Positions 17,514 to 27,388 of a DNA stretch of 64,000 nucleotides are shown in pieces. The translations under genes and the position numbers were made by a program. The first letter of the stretch is position 1. Each line of letters opens with the position of its first letter. Below the pieces are notes generated by a model that did no database searches, was not told where the DNA came from, and saw nothing but the letters and a program-made list of their open reading frames with translations. Origin of the DNA: Bacillota bacterium (GTDB lineage Bacteria; Bacillota; UBA4882; UBA8346); contig JAEXFN010000028.1 of the NCBI GenBank assembly GCA_023400055.1, positions 75,743 to 139,742 of the forward strand. The letters are read 5' to 3'.

Positions 17514-18269
17514 ATGCCCTTTAAACCGATTAAAAATGAAAAAATTTACAAGATGGTAGTAGAGCAGATAAAATTGCTTTTAACCGAAGGCGATTTGATG
17601 CCAGGAGATCAATTACCGCCCGAACGAGAATTGGCGGCGATGCTCAAAGTTAGTCGAGCCTCGGTAAGACAAGCGATATCTGCTTTAGAAATGATGGGAG
17701 TTATCAAGAGTAAGCAGGGAGAGGGAACCTTTATCTCTGATGCTGCGCCTCAAGAAGTGTTATTGGAATCATTTAGCCGAATTTTAGTTCGAGAGCAGAT
17801 TGATCCATTAGATATTTTAGAAACTAGGCGAATGGTTGAATGTTTCGCCGCGCGCCTTTGTGCGGAGCGGATAACGCCGGATTATCTTAAGGAAATGTTT
17901 GATCTATTAGAGAAAAACCAACTAAAGCATCAAAGTGAAAAAAGTTTATCCGAGATGAACAAGGCGTTTCATATGGCGATCGCTATCGGGACCGGGAACG
18001 AGGGGATTATTCGGGTGATGGAAGTAGTTATGCAGTTAATTAGCGAGAATATGTGGCCAAATTTGAAGAACAACTCTCACCTTCAATATCCGGAACGATT
18101 GGAAAGGCATCTCCAGCAACACGTGGAGATTTACCAAGCCATTGAGCAGAAAAATGGTTTGCTAGCTGAGACAAAGATGAAGGAGCACCTGGATACGATT
18201 CAAAGCGAATTTGAAGCCGACATGGTTATCGGCAAAGTCGGTAATGGAACTTTTTCTGGACAATTTTAA
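17514..18269 (+). CDS. GntR-family regulator, FadR/FCD subfamily
   Basis: 251 residues. The winged helix at residues 10-75 includes MPGDQLPPERELAAMLKVSR and ASVRQAISALEMMGVIKSKQ, the standard GntR recognition region, ending in GEGTFI. The all-helical FCD effector domain follows (LDILETRRMVECFAARLCAE, then NKAFHMAIAIGTGN with metal-binding-type His, then HLQQHVEIYQAIEQKN). FCD regulators usually bind carboxylates or sugar acids. TGGAGG lies upstream of ATG 17514. The gene stands before the LplABC-type transporter operon and is the obvious candidate to control it. Confidence 0.92.
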   Translation: MPFKPIKNEKIYKMVVEQIKLLLTEGDLMPGDQLPPERELAAMLKVSRASVRQAISALEMMGVIKSKQGEGTFISDAAPQEVLLESFSRILVREQIDPLDILETRRMVECFAARLCAERITPDYLKEMFDLLEKNQLKHQSEKSLSEMNKAFHMAIAIGTGNEGIIRVMEVVMQLISENMWPNLKNNSHLQYPERLERHLQQHVEIYQAIEQKNGLLAETKMKEHLDTIQSEFEADMVIGKVGNGTFSGQF

Positions 18270-18511
18270 TCGACGAATTAGCCTTGACATTCCATTATGG
18301 TTGTCGTCACGGAGAATTGAAGCTTTAGGTGATAGCGAAGTTGATTATGTTTTAGTCCGCTTTATTAAGGGTTGGCCAGTGTATGATTGAAAAATTATTT
18401 TGATATAAAAATTATTAAAAGTGAACTTAGAATTTAAAATGGAGGTGAAAATGATCATTCAAATTAAATGGTTGGAAGGAAAAAGATAAAATAACAAAGG
18501 GGGAAAAGTTG

Positions 18512-20125
18512 ATGTTCAATGGTTTTTTAAAAAAGTTGATGGCAGCTTTAATTTTTATTCCAGTGGCAGGGACATTGATTTTCGCAGCTTCGAAACCCGC
18601 TCCGTTAACTTTTCCGATTTCTAAGACGCCGTTGGAACTGACCGACTTTGTAGCTTTCAATCCTGCTAAAGCCGGGGGTATCAAAAGCTATTCTGAAATG
18701 ACAATCTATAAAGTATTTGCACAAAAAACCAATATTACAATGAAGTTCATCCACCCTCCGGTTGGTCAAGAAGAAGAACAATTAAATCTAATGGTCGCTT
18801 CCAGAAGTTTTCCTTCAATCGTCGAGTGGAACTGGCTCAATTATATCGGCGGCCCCGAGAAAGCGATCCAGGATGGGGTCGCAATTCCTTTAAATGATTT
18901 AATCAATAAATATGCGCCGAATCTAAAAAAGATATTGACAAAAAATCCGGCGGCCCGTAAACAAATCATGACGGATAATGGGACGATTTATTGTTTCCCG
19001 TTTTTGCGATTGGATCCGGGAATTACAACGGCAGTCGGACTCCAGATCCGTAAAAACTGGCTGGACAAGTTGCATTTGAAAGAGCCGCAAACTATAGATG
19101 ACTGGTATAAAATGTTGAAAGCCTTTAAAGAAAAAGATCCGAATGGTAATGGAAAAGCGGATGAAATTCCTTTTACTGCAATGAAGTTTGATGGACTAAA
19201 TAATCGATGGGAATTTGCCGGATTAAATCCATTCTTGGGTTGTTGGGGAATCGGACCTGAGTTTTACCAGATCCATAATAAAGTTCGTTATGGACCAGTT
19301 CAACCACAGTATAAACAGTTTTTGACCACAATGAATAAGTGGTATAAGGAAGGATTAGTTGATCCGGGATTTATGGCCAATGATGTAAAACAACGCGATT
19401 CATTGATCAGTGGTGACAGAGCAGGAGCTTGGAATGGTCAATTATCCGGGGATATGGGTCGCTTAATTCAACTGAATCGAGTTAAAAATCCTGATTTTAG
19501 TATCATCGGAGCGGCGTTCCCAATTGGACCGGCTGGAAAAGCCTATAACTTCGATCGTGAAACGATTAGGGTATTCCCCGGTGTCGGGGCAGCAATTACT
19601 AAGAATAATAAACATGTAATTGAAACCGTCAAGTATTTGGATTATGGCTATAGTGATGAAGGACATCGGTATATGAACTATGGTGTCGAAGGAGTCTCCT
19701 ACGAGATGGTCAATGGAGCTCCAAAATTCAAGGAAGTCATTACTAATAACCCTAAATACTCTATCGATCAAGGCATCGGCACATATTGCAGAGGCGTTGG
19801 GCAGCCGCCGACCTATTTTGAACTTGGACTCATGATGCAAAGGTGGTTTTTACCTGAACAGCAGGAAGCTTCGAAAAAATGGCGAGATGCCAATACAAGT
19901 CGGGTTATGCCTCCGGTGACCATGTCGCCCGAAGAAGCGCGTAAATATGCTTCCATCATGAATGATGTCAATACTTATGTCGAAGAAATGACCGCGAAAT
20001 TCATTACCGGACAAGTTCCGTTAGCTCAGTTTGATACTTATTTAAAAACTCTTAATCAATTGGGAATTAAGGATGCAATTCAAATGCAACAAGATGCTCT
20101 GAACCGGTTCCAAAAGAGAAAATAG
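18512..20125 (+). CDS. Carbohydrate ABC transporter substrate-binding protein (LplA/YtcQ type)
   Basis: 537 residues, long for a binding protein but normal for the LplA/YtcQ group. The signal peptide (MFNGFLKKLMAALIFIP...FAAS) ends in a signal peptidase I-type site with no lipobox Cys, like the other binding protein at 9696. Family motifs include NWLDKLHLKEPQTIDDWYKM, DPNGNGKADEIPFT, and YSDEGHRYMNYGVEGVSYE near two thirds of the length. These systems import oligosaccharides or complex glycan fragments. Permeases LplB/LplC-like lie at 21331 and 22277. Start ATG 18512 sits behind AAAGGGGGAAAA. Confidence 0.92.
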   Translation: MFNGFLKKLMAALIFIPVAGTLIFAASKPAPLTFPISKTPLELTDFVAFNPAKAGGIKSYSEMTIYKVFAQKTNITMKFIHPPVGQEEEQLNLMVASRSFPSIVEWNWLNYIGGPEKAIQDGVAIPLNDLINKYAPNLKKILTKNPAARKQIMTDNGTIYCFPFLRLDPGITTAVGLQIRKNWLDKLHLKEPQTIDDWYKMLKAFKEKDPNGNGKADEIPFTAMKFDGLNNRWEFAGLNPFLGCWGIGPEFYQIHNKVRYGPVQPQYKQFLTTMNKWYKEGLVDPGFMANDVKQRDSLISGDRAGAWNGQLSGDMGRLIQLNRVKNPDFSIIGAAFPIGPAGKAYNFDRETIRVFPGVGAAITKNNKHVIETVKYLDYGYSDEGHRYMNYGVEGVSYEMVNGAPKFKEVITNNPKYSIDQGIGTYCRGVGQPPTYFELGLMMQRWFLPEQQEASKKWRDANTSRVMPPVTMSPEEARKYASIMNDVNTYVEEMTAKFITGQVPLAQFDTYLKTLNQLGIKDAIQMQQDALNRFQKRK

Positions 20126-20135
20126 TGTTTGAATG

Positions 20136-20170
20136 ATGGTGATGGTTGAATCAACAATCATCACCATTAT
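20136..20170 (+). terminator. Attenuating hairpin after the second binding protein
   Basis: 13-base arms ATGGTGATGGTTG / CAATCATCACCAT (two G-T pairs) with a 6-base loop, followed by TATAATTTTAT. As at 11013, it probably reduces read-through from the binding-protein gene into the rest of the operon. Confidence 0.55.
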
Positions 20171-20232
20171 AATTTTATCGAAATTGGAATTTTTGATTTG
20201 AAAACGGCAAAATATTAGGGGGTCCAAACCGA

Positions 20233-21264
20233 ATGACGCACATTAAAGTAATGGTAGGATATAAAGCTGAACCGGAAGAGTGGGCTGTTATTGAGCAAAA
20301 CTGGCCGAAAGAATGTGAAATCGTAGCGCCTAAGTCATGGGATGAGGAAACGATAAAACGATTTGTAGCTGATGTTGACGTGGTAGTAGGGAATCTACCC
20401 GCAGAATACTTGATATACGCTCCCAAATTAAAACTGGTACATACTACGGGACATGGAGTGAATGCCTATTTATCCTCGAATGTTCGTCAATACCTCCTCG
20501 AACATAAGGTGCTCGTTTTAAGAGCGAGTCCGGCGGCGATCCCGATTTCTGAATTTATTATGGGCAATATGGTTGCCCTGACCCGGCGCACTTGGATACT
20601 CCACCAGAATTTAGCTTTCCGCGGGAATTGGTCGGAGTCGATTAAGGCCAAACGGATGAAAGGAAGCATGGGCGGGGAATTATACGGTTCACGTCTCGGG
20701 ATCATGGGATTTGGATCCATCGGTCAAGAGACAGCGAAACGTGCCAAAGCTTTTGGGATGACAATTGCAACCCTTACTCGCAATCCGCAGGCCGTTAACC
20801 AAGCCGAATTTGGGTTGGCGGCGTGTTATAGCTCTAAAGATGAGCGATCCATCGAGGAATTTCTCGGACGATGTGATTATCTGGTGAATACGATGCCATT
20901 AACAGCCGAGACCCGAAATTTCATGAATTCGGAGCGATTTGCCGCGCTGAAAGACGGAGCTTATCTGGTTAATATCAGTCGTGGCCCGATCATCGTTGAA
21001 GAGGCTTTGTGGCAGGCATTACGTTCCGGGAAATTAGCGGGAGCCGCTTTAGATGTCTGGTGCTGTGAGGAATTTCCGCCTGAACTGCGTGAATATCCGC
21101 TATCCAAACCGGTTCATCAGTATAATGTGATTATGACACCCCACTATGCCGGCGCCACTAAAGAAGTGCGAGAACGTGCCTTACGGACCGTTGGTGAAAA
21201 TCTGCGCCGATGGCTGAATCATGAGCCATTAATCAATGTTGCGGATTTGAATGTCGGTTATTAG
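20233..21264 (+). CDS. D-2-hydroxyacid dehydrogenase family protein
   Basis: 343 residues of the PGDH/FDH-like fold. GIMGFGSIGQETAKRAKAFG is the NAD-binding Rossmann motif; YLVNTMPLTAETRNFMNSE and LVNISRGPIIVEEAL follow, with the catalytic Arg in the latter. AALDVWCCEEFP and MTPHYAGAT supply the catalytic Glu and His regions. It interconverts 2-keto and 2-hydroxy acids with NAD(H). Its place between the binding-protein and permease genes suggests it works on an acid derived from the imported sugar. A GGGGG ribosome site precedes ATG 20233. Confidence 0.92.
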   Translation: MTHIKVMVGYKAEPEEWAVIEQNWPKECEIVAPKSWDEETIKRFVADVDVVVGNLPAEYLIYAPKLKLVHTTGHGVNAYLSSNVRQYLLEHKVLVLRASPAAIPISEFIMGNMVALTRRTWILHQNLAFRGNWSESIKAKRMKGSMGGELYGSRLGIMGFGSIGQETAKRAKAFGMTIATLTRNPQAVNQAEFGLAACYSSKDERSIEEFLGRCDYLVNTMPLTAETRNFMNSERFAALKDGAYLVNISRGPIIVEEALWQALRSGKLAGAALDVWCCEEFPPELREYPLSKPVHQYNVIMTPHYAGATKEVRERALRTVGENLRRWLNHEPLINVADLNVGY

Positions 21265-21330
21265 CACGAGCTACTAGCTGAAAAAAACCGGACAGGCACG
21301 ATTGCGATTGTGAGTGGGAGGTGGCTTAAT

Positions 21331-22263
21331 TTGTTGAAGACGGCACGATTCAAAAGTAATATGCAGAGATTGCAAAGCTGTTGGATCAAGAATAAGTATG
21401 TCTATTTAATGCTTTTGCCAGTTGTGATTTATTATTTGGTTTTTTACTACGCGCCGATGTATGGCGTGATCATTGCCTTTAAAGACTTTACGCCTTCCCA
21501 AGGAATATGGGCTAGCCCTTGGGTAGGGTTGAATTGGTTTAAAGATTTTTTCAACAGTTTTTATAGCTGGAGAATTATCCGGAATACCTTTTTAATTAAT
21601 TTTTATGATGTACTCTTCGGGTTCCCCGCTCCGATTATTTTGGCTTTGTTTTTAAATGAGCTTACCAGTGAAAAATTTAAACGTTGGGCTCAAACTGTCT
21701 CTTATATGCCTCATTTTATTTCCGTAGTCGTGACAGTTGGTTTAGTATTAAATTTTACAGCGCAAGACGGTTTGTTTAACAGTTTAATTACTATGTTCGG
21801 GGGGGCGCCAATTGCGTTCATGACCGATCCGAGATGGTTCCGGACGATTTATGTCGGCTCAGGCATTTGGCAATCATTGGGATGGGGTTCCATTATTTAT
21901 TTAGCTGCACTTACCAACATAGATCCGACATTATATGAAGCGGCTACTGTCGATGGCGCCGGCAGATGGAACAAATTGTTTCATATTACGCTGCCGGGAA
22001 TTGCGCCCGTGATTATTATCATGTTGATCTTGAGGGTCGGAACAATGATGGCGATTGGCTATGAAAAAATTATCCTGATGTATAATCCGATGCTTTATGA
22101 GACGGCTGATGTAATCTCGACCTTCGTTTATCGGAAAGGTTTACTCCAAATGAACTATAGTTTCAGCGCTGCGGTGGATCTGTTTAATTCGCTTATCAAC
22201 TTTATTCTTCTCGTTTCCGTAAATCAAATCAGTAAAAAGTTACAGAGTACAAGTTTGTGGTAA
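21331..22263 (+). CDS. ABC transporter permease (LplB/YtcP-partner type)
   Basis: About 310 residues with six membrane segments; YLMLLPVVIYYLVFYYAPMY (residues about 22-41) is the characteristic first segment of LplB permeases. The EAA loop reads PTLYEAATVDGAGRWNKLFH. The C terminus (FILLVSVNQISKKLQSTSLW) is typical. GGGAGGTGG precedes TTG 21331; GTG 21310 is in frame but has no ribosome site. It lies 13 bases before its partner permease. Confidence 0.92.
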   Translation: MLKTARFKSNMQRLQSCWIKNKYVYLMLLPVVIYYLVFYYAPMYGVIIAFKDFTPSQGIWASPWVGLNWFKDFFNSFYSWRIIRNTFLINFYDVLFGFPAPIILALFLNELTSEKFKRWAQTVSYMPHFISVVVTVGLVLNFTAQDGLFNSLITMFGGAPIAFMTDPRWFRTIYVGSGIWQSLGWGSIIYLAALTNIDPTLYEAATVDGAGRWNKLFHITLPGIAPVIIIMLILRVGTMMAIGYEKIILMYNPMLYETADVISTFVYRKGLLQMNYSFSAAVDLFNSLINFILLVSVNQISKKLQSTSLW

Positions 22264-22276
22264 AGGAGGGAGAAGC

Positions 22277-23158
22277 ATGAACGAGAAGAATTTAGGGGAA
22301 CGAATTTTTGATATTTTTAATATCGGATTGATGGTCGTTTTAATGATCGTGATGGTTTATCCGTTATGGTATGTCGTGGTTGCATCGGTTTCCGATCCAT
22401 TAACGATAGTTCAAAACAAAGGGGCGCTTTGGTGGCCAAAAGGATTCACCTTGGCGGCCTATGCTTTAGTCTTTATCAATCACGATATTTTAGTGGGATA
22501 TTATAATACCTTGTTTTATGTTGTAGTGGGGACGATCATTAATATCATTTTAACCGCATTTGGGGCTTACGCTTTATCGCGGCGCAATTTGGTCGGTAAA
22601 AATTTAATTATGTTCATGATCGTTTTTACGATGTTTTTTAACGGCGGCCTAATTCCGAATTATCTACTCGTTGATTGGCTGGGGCTTATAAATACTCGCT
22701 GGGCTATCATACTTCCCGCTGCGATCAGTACTTTTAATCTGATTATTATGCGCACGGGATTTCAAGCGATACCGGAAAGCATTGAAGAATCGGCCAAAAT
22801 AGATGGTGCCAACGATTTCACTATTTTATTTAGAATCTTCTTCCCATTAGCCTTGCCGGTAGTGGCAGTTATGATCTTATTCTATTCTGTCAGTCATTGG
22901 AACGCTTATTTTAAGGCCATGATTTACCTGCGGGATCGGTCACTGTTTCCGTTACAACTGTTTTTGCGGGAGATATTGGTCGATGACAGTACCGATGCGA
23001 TGATGAGCGCAGGTGGGATTTTTGGTGATAGGGGACCGATCGGCGAAACACTCAAATACGCAACCATTATAGTGGCTACCGTGCCGATTTTGTGCATTTA
23101 TCCTTTCCTCCAGCGTTTTTTCCTCAAAGGAGTTATGATTGGTGCCATCAAAGAATGA
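22277..23158 (+). CDS. ABC transporter permease (LplC/YtcP type)
   Basis: 293 residues, six membrane segments. VMVYPLWYVVVASVSDP near residue 30 is the recognisable start of LplC/YtcP permeases. The EAA loop is ESIEESAKIDGANDFTILFR, and the tail ends RFFLKGVMIGAIKE. AAAGGAGGG precedes ATG 22277. It forms a heterodimeric channel with the 21331 product; the ATPase must come from elsewhere in the genome. Confidence 0.94.
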   Translation: MNEKNLGERIFDIFNIGLMVVLMIVMVYPLWYVVVASVSDPLTIVQNKGALWWPKGFTLAAYALVFINHDILVGYYNTLFYVVVGTIINIILTAFGAYALSRRNLVGKNLIMFMIVFTMFFNGGLIPNYLLVDWLGLINTRWAIILPAAISTFNLIIMRTGFQAIPESIEESAKIDGANDFTILFRIFFPLALPVVAVMILFYSVSHWNAYFKAMIYLRDRSLFPLQLFLREILVDDSTDAMMSAGGIFGDRGPIGETLKYATIIVATVPILCIYPFLQRFFLKGVMIGAIKE

Positions 23159-23220
23159 TTCGCTGAATTGAGTTGTCAGCTTTCAACTTAATGGTGAACG
23201 AAAGGAGCAAAAAAACAGCG

Positions 23221-25314
23221 ATGGGAAAATGGTGGAATCGACCATTTCGCATCATTCAAACGAATCTACGAGAAATTGATGCGGATTTGGATCCGGTACG
23301 ACTCATTCAAAGCGTCAAGGAATTTGGCGGAAATGTTTTGCTCTTTAACGTCGGCGGCATCGAAGCCTTTTATTCGACAAAATTAAAATATCATTTTCGT
23401 AATCCATACTTAAAAAACGATTTATTGGGAAGCGTCTTGGAAAACGCCCACCGGGAAAATGTCAAAGTCATCGGCCGTTTCGATTTCAGTAAGGCCAATC
23501 GCTTGGCATTCGAGGAACATCCGGACTGGTTCTGGAAAACCAACGTGGGAACCCCGGTTATTTATAATGGGGTTTATCATACCTGTATCAATGGCGGCTG
23601 GTGCCGCGAATATGCCTTGGAGATCGTCCAGGAGGCACTGGCGCATTATGAATTGGACGGGCTTTTTTTCAATATGTTCCGCTATCAAGTGCATGATTAC
23701 AGCGGCAATTATTATGGGATCTGTCAATGCGAAAATTGTAAACGGTTATTTTGCGAGATGTATGATTCCCCGCTTCCGAAAACTGAGGATTGGAACGATC
23801 CAGTCTTTCTAAAATATAACGAATTTCGGCGGCGAACCAGCACTGAAGCTGCGACTCAGATTATCCGGATGGCCAAGCAGATCCGTCCCGAGGCCGGGGT
23901 CATGTTTCGTTACGATGAATCGGATATGGTCCGGGTGGAAGTGAACCGGGCACTCGATCGGGCACTCCCCGAATGGGCTTATTGGTCCGGGGAACAGGCA
24001 AAATGGTCCTATTCCTTCGGCAAGGGCAAACCGTATTGCAGCGCGATCGTTCACTTCATCGATATTCCGTATCGGTTCGCGGCGGAAAATGGCCCATGCC
24101 AAGGGTTGCGTTTGGCGCAACAGTTGGCTAATGGCGCACAACTGGATTATTATGTCTTGGGTACCCTCGATCAAGAGGACACCAAACCTTATCCAACAGT
24201 GAAAGAGTTTTTTAACTATCATCAGCGGAATGAGGAGCTGTATTCGGAACTTCGCTCCGGCGCCGAAATAGCCTTGTTCTATTCCGACAAAAATGTCGAC
24301 TTCTTCGATGGCTTTACCAAAATGACCGCGCCGTTTCGGGGAATGTATCGAATTTTGGCTGAATCGCACCTCCCGTTCGACTTAATCAGCGATCGCCGGA
24401 TGAATGATCCCGAGATGCCAGAGATTTTGCGACGCTATAAAGTCATTATTTTGCCGAATTCAACCCGATTAACCGAACATGAATGCCGACTTTTCGATGA
24501 TTATGTCCGCAGCGGAGGGCACTTAATCGCCACCTATCGGTCGGGGTTGGGCGATGAGGGGGAGGGAGCAGCAGCGAAATTCGGATTAACTTCGTTAGGC
24601 GTTACCGAATTGGAAACGATGCGCGACAATATGCGCTCGGCTTATTTCCGGATCGCAAAAGGAGAATTTGATTTTCCGGCTACGCAATTGATCCTGCTGG
24701 ATCAGGGCTATCTTTATTCGAAAACGAAGCCGGGCTCGGAAACGAGGTTACATTTAATTCCACCTCAGCGTTATGGCCCTCCGGAGAAATGCTATCCCGA
24801 TCTGGAAACGGATCGGCCGGGTGTGATCTTTTATCGCTACGGCCAGGGAGAAACCGCTTATTTGCCATGGCAACCCGATTCGCTGTATTATCGTCATAGT
24901 CTGGATGAGCATCGCCGACTGATTCAACAGTTGATCAACCGTTATGATCCTCAACCGCTTATCGTGACCGATGCGCCGCCGCAAGTGGAAATCACAGTCC
25001 ATCATCAGGAAGAGAAACAAAGAATCCTAATCCATGCCGTGAATTTCTCAGGGAATCAAGGGACCAGCTATCATGAACCCATTCCGATTCAAGGGTTGAG
25101 GATCGGTATTCGCCTTTCGAAGGCAAACGTCCACAAAATTCAGGCTTTAGTTTCGGGTCAGAGTTTAACGCCATTGACAATGGAAGGAACTAGCGCTAAT
25201 CAGGATGGGTCTGAATTAAAAGCGCCATTCAATGGGGATTATCTATGGTTTGAGGTGCCATTATTTAAATATTTCGAAGCCATTGCAATTGAACAAGATG
25301 ATTATTTGATTTAA
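23221..25314 (+). CDS. Glycoside-hydrolase-like protein (GHL6-type TIM barrel with GATase-like domain)
   Basis: About 697 residues. The N-terminal half looks like a TIM-barrel hydrolase (FRIIQTNLREIDADLDP, then FNVGGIEAFYSTKLKYH, RFDFSKANRLAFEEHPDWFW and DGLFFNMFRYQVHDYSGNYY), with CQCENCKRLFCEMY as a Cys-rich turn. The middle (SDRRMNDPEMPEILRRYKVI through YVRSGGHLIATYRS) resembles the class I glutamine-amidotransferase-like/trimerisation domain of GH42 beta-galactosidases. No signal peptide is visible, so it acts in the cytoplasm on imported saccharides. AAAGGAG lies 13 bases before ATG 23221; ATG 23191 has no ribosome site. Catalytic acids are not certain, so the reaction is unassigned. Confidence 0.72.
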   Translation: MGKWWNRPFRIIQTNLREIDADLDPVRLIQSVKEFGGNVLLFNVGGIEAFYSTKLKYHFRNPYLKNDLLGSVLENAHRENVKVIGRFDFSKANRLAFEEHPDWFWKTNVGTPVIYNGVYHTCINGGWCREYALEIVQEALAHYELDGLFFNMFRYQVHDYSGNYYGICQCENCKRLFCEMYDSPLPKTEDWNDPVFLKYNEFRRRTSTEAATQIIRMAKQIRPEAGVMFRYDESDMVRVEVNRALDRALPEWAYWSGEQAKWSYSFGKGKPYCSAIVHFIDIPYRFAAENGPCQGLRLAQQLANGAQLDYYVLGTLDQEDTKPYPTVKEFFNYHQRNEELYSELRSGAEIALFYSDKNVDFFDGFTKMTAPFRGMYRILAESHLPFDLISDRRMNDPEMPEILRRYKVIILPNSTRLTEHECRLFDDYVRSGGHLIATYRSGLGDEGEGAAAKFGLTSLGVTELETMRDNMRSAYFRIAKGEFDFPATQLILLDQGYLYSKTKPGSETRLHLIPPQRYGPPEKCYPDLETDRPGVIFYRYGQGETAYLPWQPDSLYYRHSLDEHRRLIQQLINRYDPQPLIVTDAPPQVEITVHHQEEKQRILIHAVNFSGNQGTSYHEPIPIQGLRIGIRLSKANVHKIQALVSGQSLTPLTMEGTSANQDGSELKAPFNGDYLWFEVPLFKYFEAIAIEQDDYLI

Positions 25315-25328
25315 ATAGAAAGTGATTT

Positions 25329-25374
25329 CCAAGCGTACGTTTGATGGATATAGCAGAATCAAACGTACGCTTGG
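25329..25374. terminator. Perfect 17-bp inverted repeat at the end of the glycan operon
   Basis: Arms CCAAGCGTACGTTTGAT and ATCAAACGTACGCTTGG with a 12-base loop, 15 bases after the hydrolase stop. It lacks a T-run, so it may work as an RNA 3'-end stabiliser rather than a strict intrinsic terminator. Confidence 0.6.
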
Positions 25375-25486
25375 CGATGATAAAGACTGTGAAACAAAGA
25401 GCTTCACGCATTCAATTTCAAAGGTAAGTCTAATTCCTAAGAAGCTTGCCAGAAACATCTGTTTGCGATGAAATGGCCAACAGTGT

Positions 25487-26045
25487 TTAAATGCCCCAAG
25501 TGCGGCCATAATTAAAAATAAAGCCTCGTTTGAGCCTTCGCCTGGGATGCTGGCTATAAAAGAGCGGTCCCTTCAACATCTTTACCAAGTCCATGCTGCC
25601 GGTTAAAGCATTGACCTGTTCGGCTAAAGCGGTGTATAGATAAAATTGTTCCGGTGTTGCATGACACTGGTTATTTATTGTAATGCCCATGGAAGTGCCG
25701 ATCTGCTTCACTGTATTCAGCAAAGCGGAAGCATTGGCCATTACTGATTTGGGTATGGCGTTGAACTTTGCCAGTTGAACGGGGACCAAACCAGCAGAAT
25801 CAATGCCAGGAATGGCAAAGGTCCTTACATCAAGTTTAATGCTGGGTTTGGAAAGCAACAATCATCGCAACAGCCGTGGTGAGCGCTTCGGGGAAAAAGG
25901 ATCATTCCTGCCTGGAACGGTGTAGATCTTCAAGATGCTGTAGGAAGAGCGGCACCAGAAATGCTTCGCCGAAAAGAGCCAGCACGGTGATGTTCATGAT
26001 GATATTGTTCATGTAAAAGGTGAGCAACGATTGAGGAAGTTTGCA
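25487..26045 (-). pseudogene. MFS (DHA2/EmrB-type) drug exporter remnant
   Basis: On the minus strand, 26040-25910 encodes FYMNNIIMNITVLALFGEAF followed by LVPLFLQHLEDLH. Another frame (25861-25487) encodes FAIPGIDSAGLVPVQLAKFN, then IPKSVMANASALLNTVKQIG and a shortened tail. These follow the order of the C-terminal half of DHA2-family exporters. A stop and a frame change separate the pieces, and the N-terminal membrane half is absent. Confidence 0.65.
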
Positions 26046-26119
26046 ATTGGAGAATTAAAGCATTACTTTGAATTTGACAAAAAGGCTTTAGAATATAAAG
26101 ACACTTTTTATTTGGGCGG

Positions 26120-27048
26120 CACGGGGGTTACTTTCGTGCCTGCTGTTGGCATCCTACGGTCGGACTGGGGAGCGGCTTTATGAAGTCGACGGTTCACCAT
26201 GGAGGCCATTATTTCCTAAAGGATCTACGACCCCGGTGCCAAGCAGGCCGGCTGCAGAAGTCCTGGCCAAGATTAAATATATTGAAACGTTGATGACCAT
26301 ATTAACTCGCCCGGAGGCGACATCAATCGATTAAACGACTTTGCAGGCAGGCAACAGGTTAAACTCCAGTCGGGGACGGCGCTCGTCCTAAAGAAAGTCC
26401 TGGAAATTTCAAGTTTAAGCGATGGCACTTTTGATATTACCGTTGTCCCCCCTGATTAAACTGTGGTATATTAATTCCAGAAAGGCGCGGATCCCACCGG
26501 CCCTTGAATGCCGGAGGATGACTTCCCTGATTAATTACAGGGATGTGGTGCTTGACGAAACCCGAAATTACGCCTTTCTGCAAAGAGCCGGCCAAATGGT
26601 CGACTTAGGCGGTAATGTAGCCACTCTCGAAAGCAAGCCGGACGGAAGCCCCTTTATATCGGGATTCAAAATCCCGGGCCGAGAATGAATTACATTCGGA
26701 GTCATTAAGGTCTCCAACAAGGCGGTAGTACCTTAGGTGATTATCAACGTTATTTTATGAAGAACGGTAAAAGATATCGCCATATTATCGACCCGAAAAC
26801 GGGCCGGCCTGCCGAGTCCGAGCGGATGAGCGCAACCATCGTTGACCGGTCGTCTATGGAAGCCGATGCTCTCGCCACCACGGCAGTTTTTGTATTGGGA
26901 TTAAAGCGGGGTTGGAGCTTATCAAACGGTATACCGATGCCGAAGCCGTTTTCATTACCCGCGAAAAAAGATCTATCTGACTCCGGGGTTAAAGGCAGAT
27001 TTTTTCTTTAATGATGAGAACAAGGAGTATGTTTATTCTAAATTAAAA
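26120..27048 (+). pseudogene. ApbE-family FAD:protein FMN transferase remnant
   Basis: Frames change several times but keep the ApbE order. RTGERLYEVDG is near the N terminus, then RLNDFAGRQQVKLQSGTALV, ISSLSDGTFDITVVPLIKLW, INYRDVVLDETRNYAFLQRA, DLGGNV and SKPDGSPF; finally YRHIIDPKTGRPAE (26777-26818) and SSMEADALATTAVFVLGLK, the FMN-transfer and metal-binding region. Stops interrupt at about 26334, 26688 and 26736. An intact ApbE is encoded at 35426. The protein would have flavinylated exported proteins. Confidence 0.75.
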
Positions 27049-27377
27049 GGTGATTGGATTTTGATTTTGCTGACTTTAGCGGTTTGCGGCGGACTGCTTT
27101 TATAATCTCTGGCGTGGTAATGCGGTACCAGCCGGAGAACGGCGGTTATCATCCAAAACGGTAGAAAAGTCCGGGATATTGATCTGAATGCCGTGGAATA
27201 AAAATTACAATATCGATTGAGAAAGGAAGGAGCCTGTTTTCAGATGCCGGTTGCCTCAACAGACTCTGTGTCAAACAGGACGGGCACATCCCAGGGGGAG
27301 CGGGCCGTATGCCTGTCGTCCAAAACAGTCATCCTAATCCGGGACTCTGTCCGACCAGTCGATAGCATTTCTTATTG
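27049..27377 (+). pseudogene. NusG-domain-II protein remnant
   Basis: GDWILILLTLAVCGGLLL is the membrane anchor, broken by a stop at 27104. TAVIIQNGRKVRDIDLNAVE follows, and after another stop GERAVCLSSKTVILIRD matches the C-terminal end of exported NusG-II proteins (compare AACLPNKVLLKIV in the intact copy at 33822). It lies between a dead apbE and an intact Gx-transporter gene, the order seen in flavin-electron-transfer loci. Confidence 0.65.
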
Positions 27378-27388
27378 AGGTGAAACCG

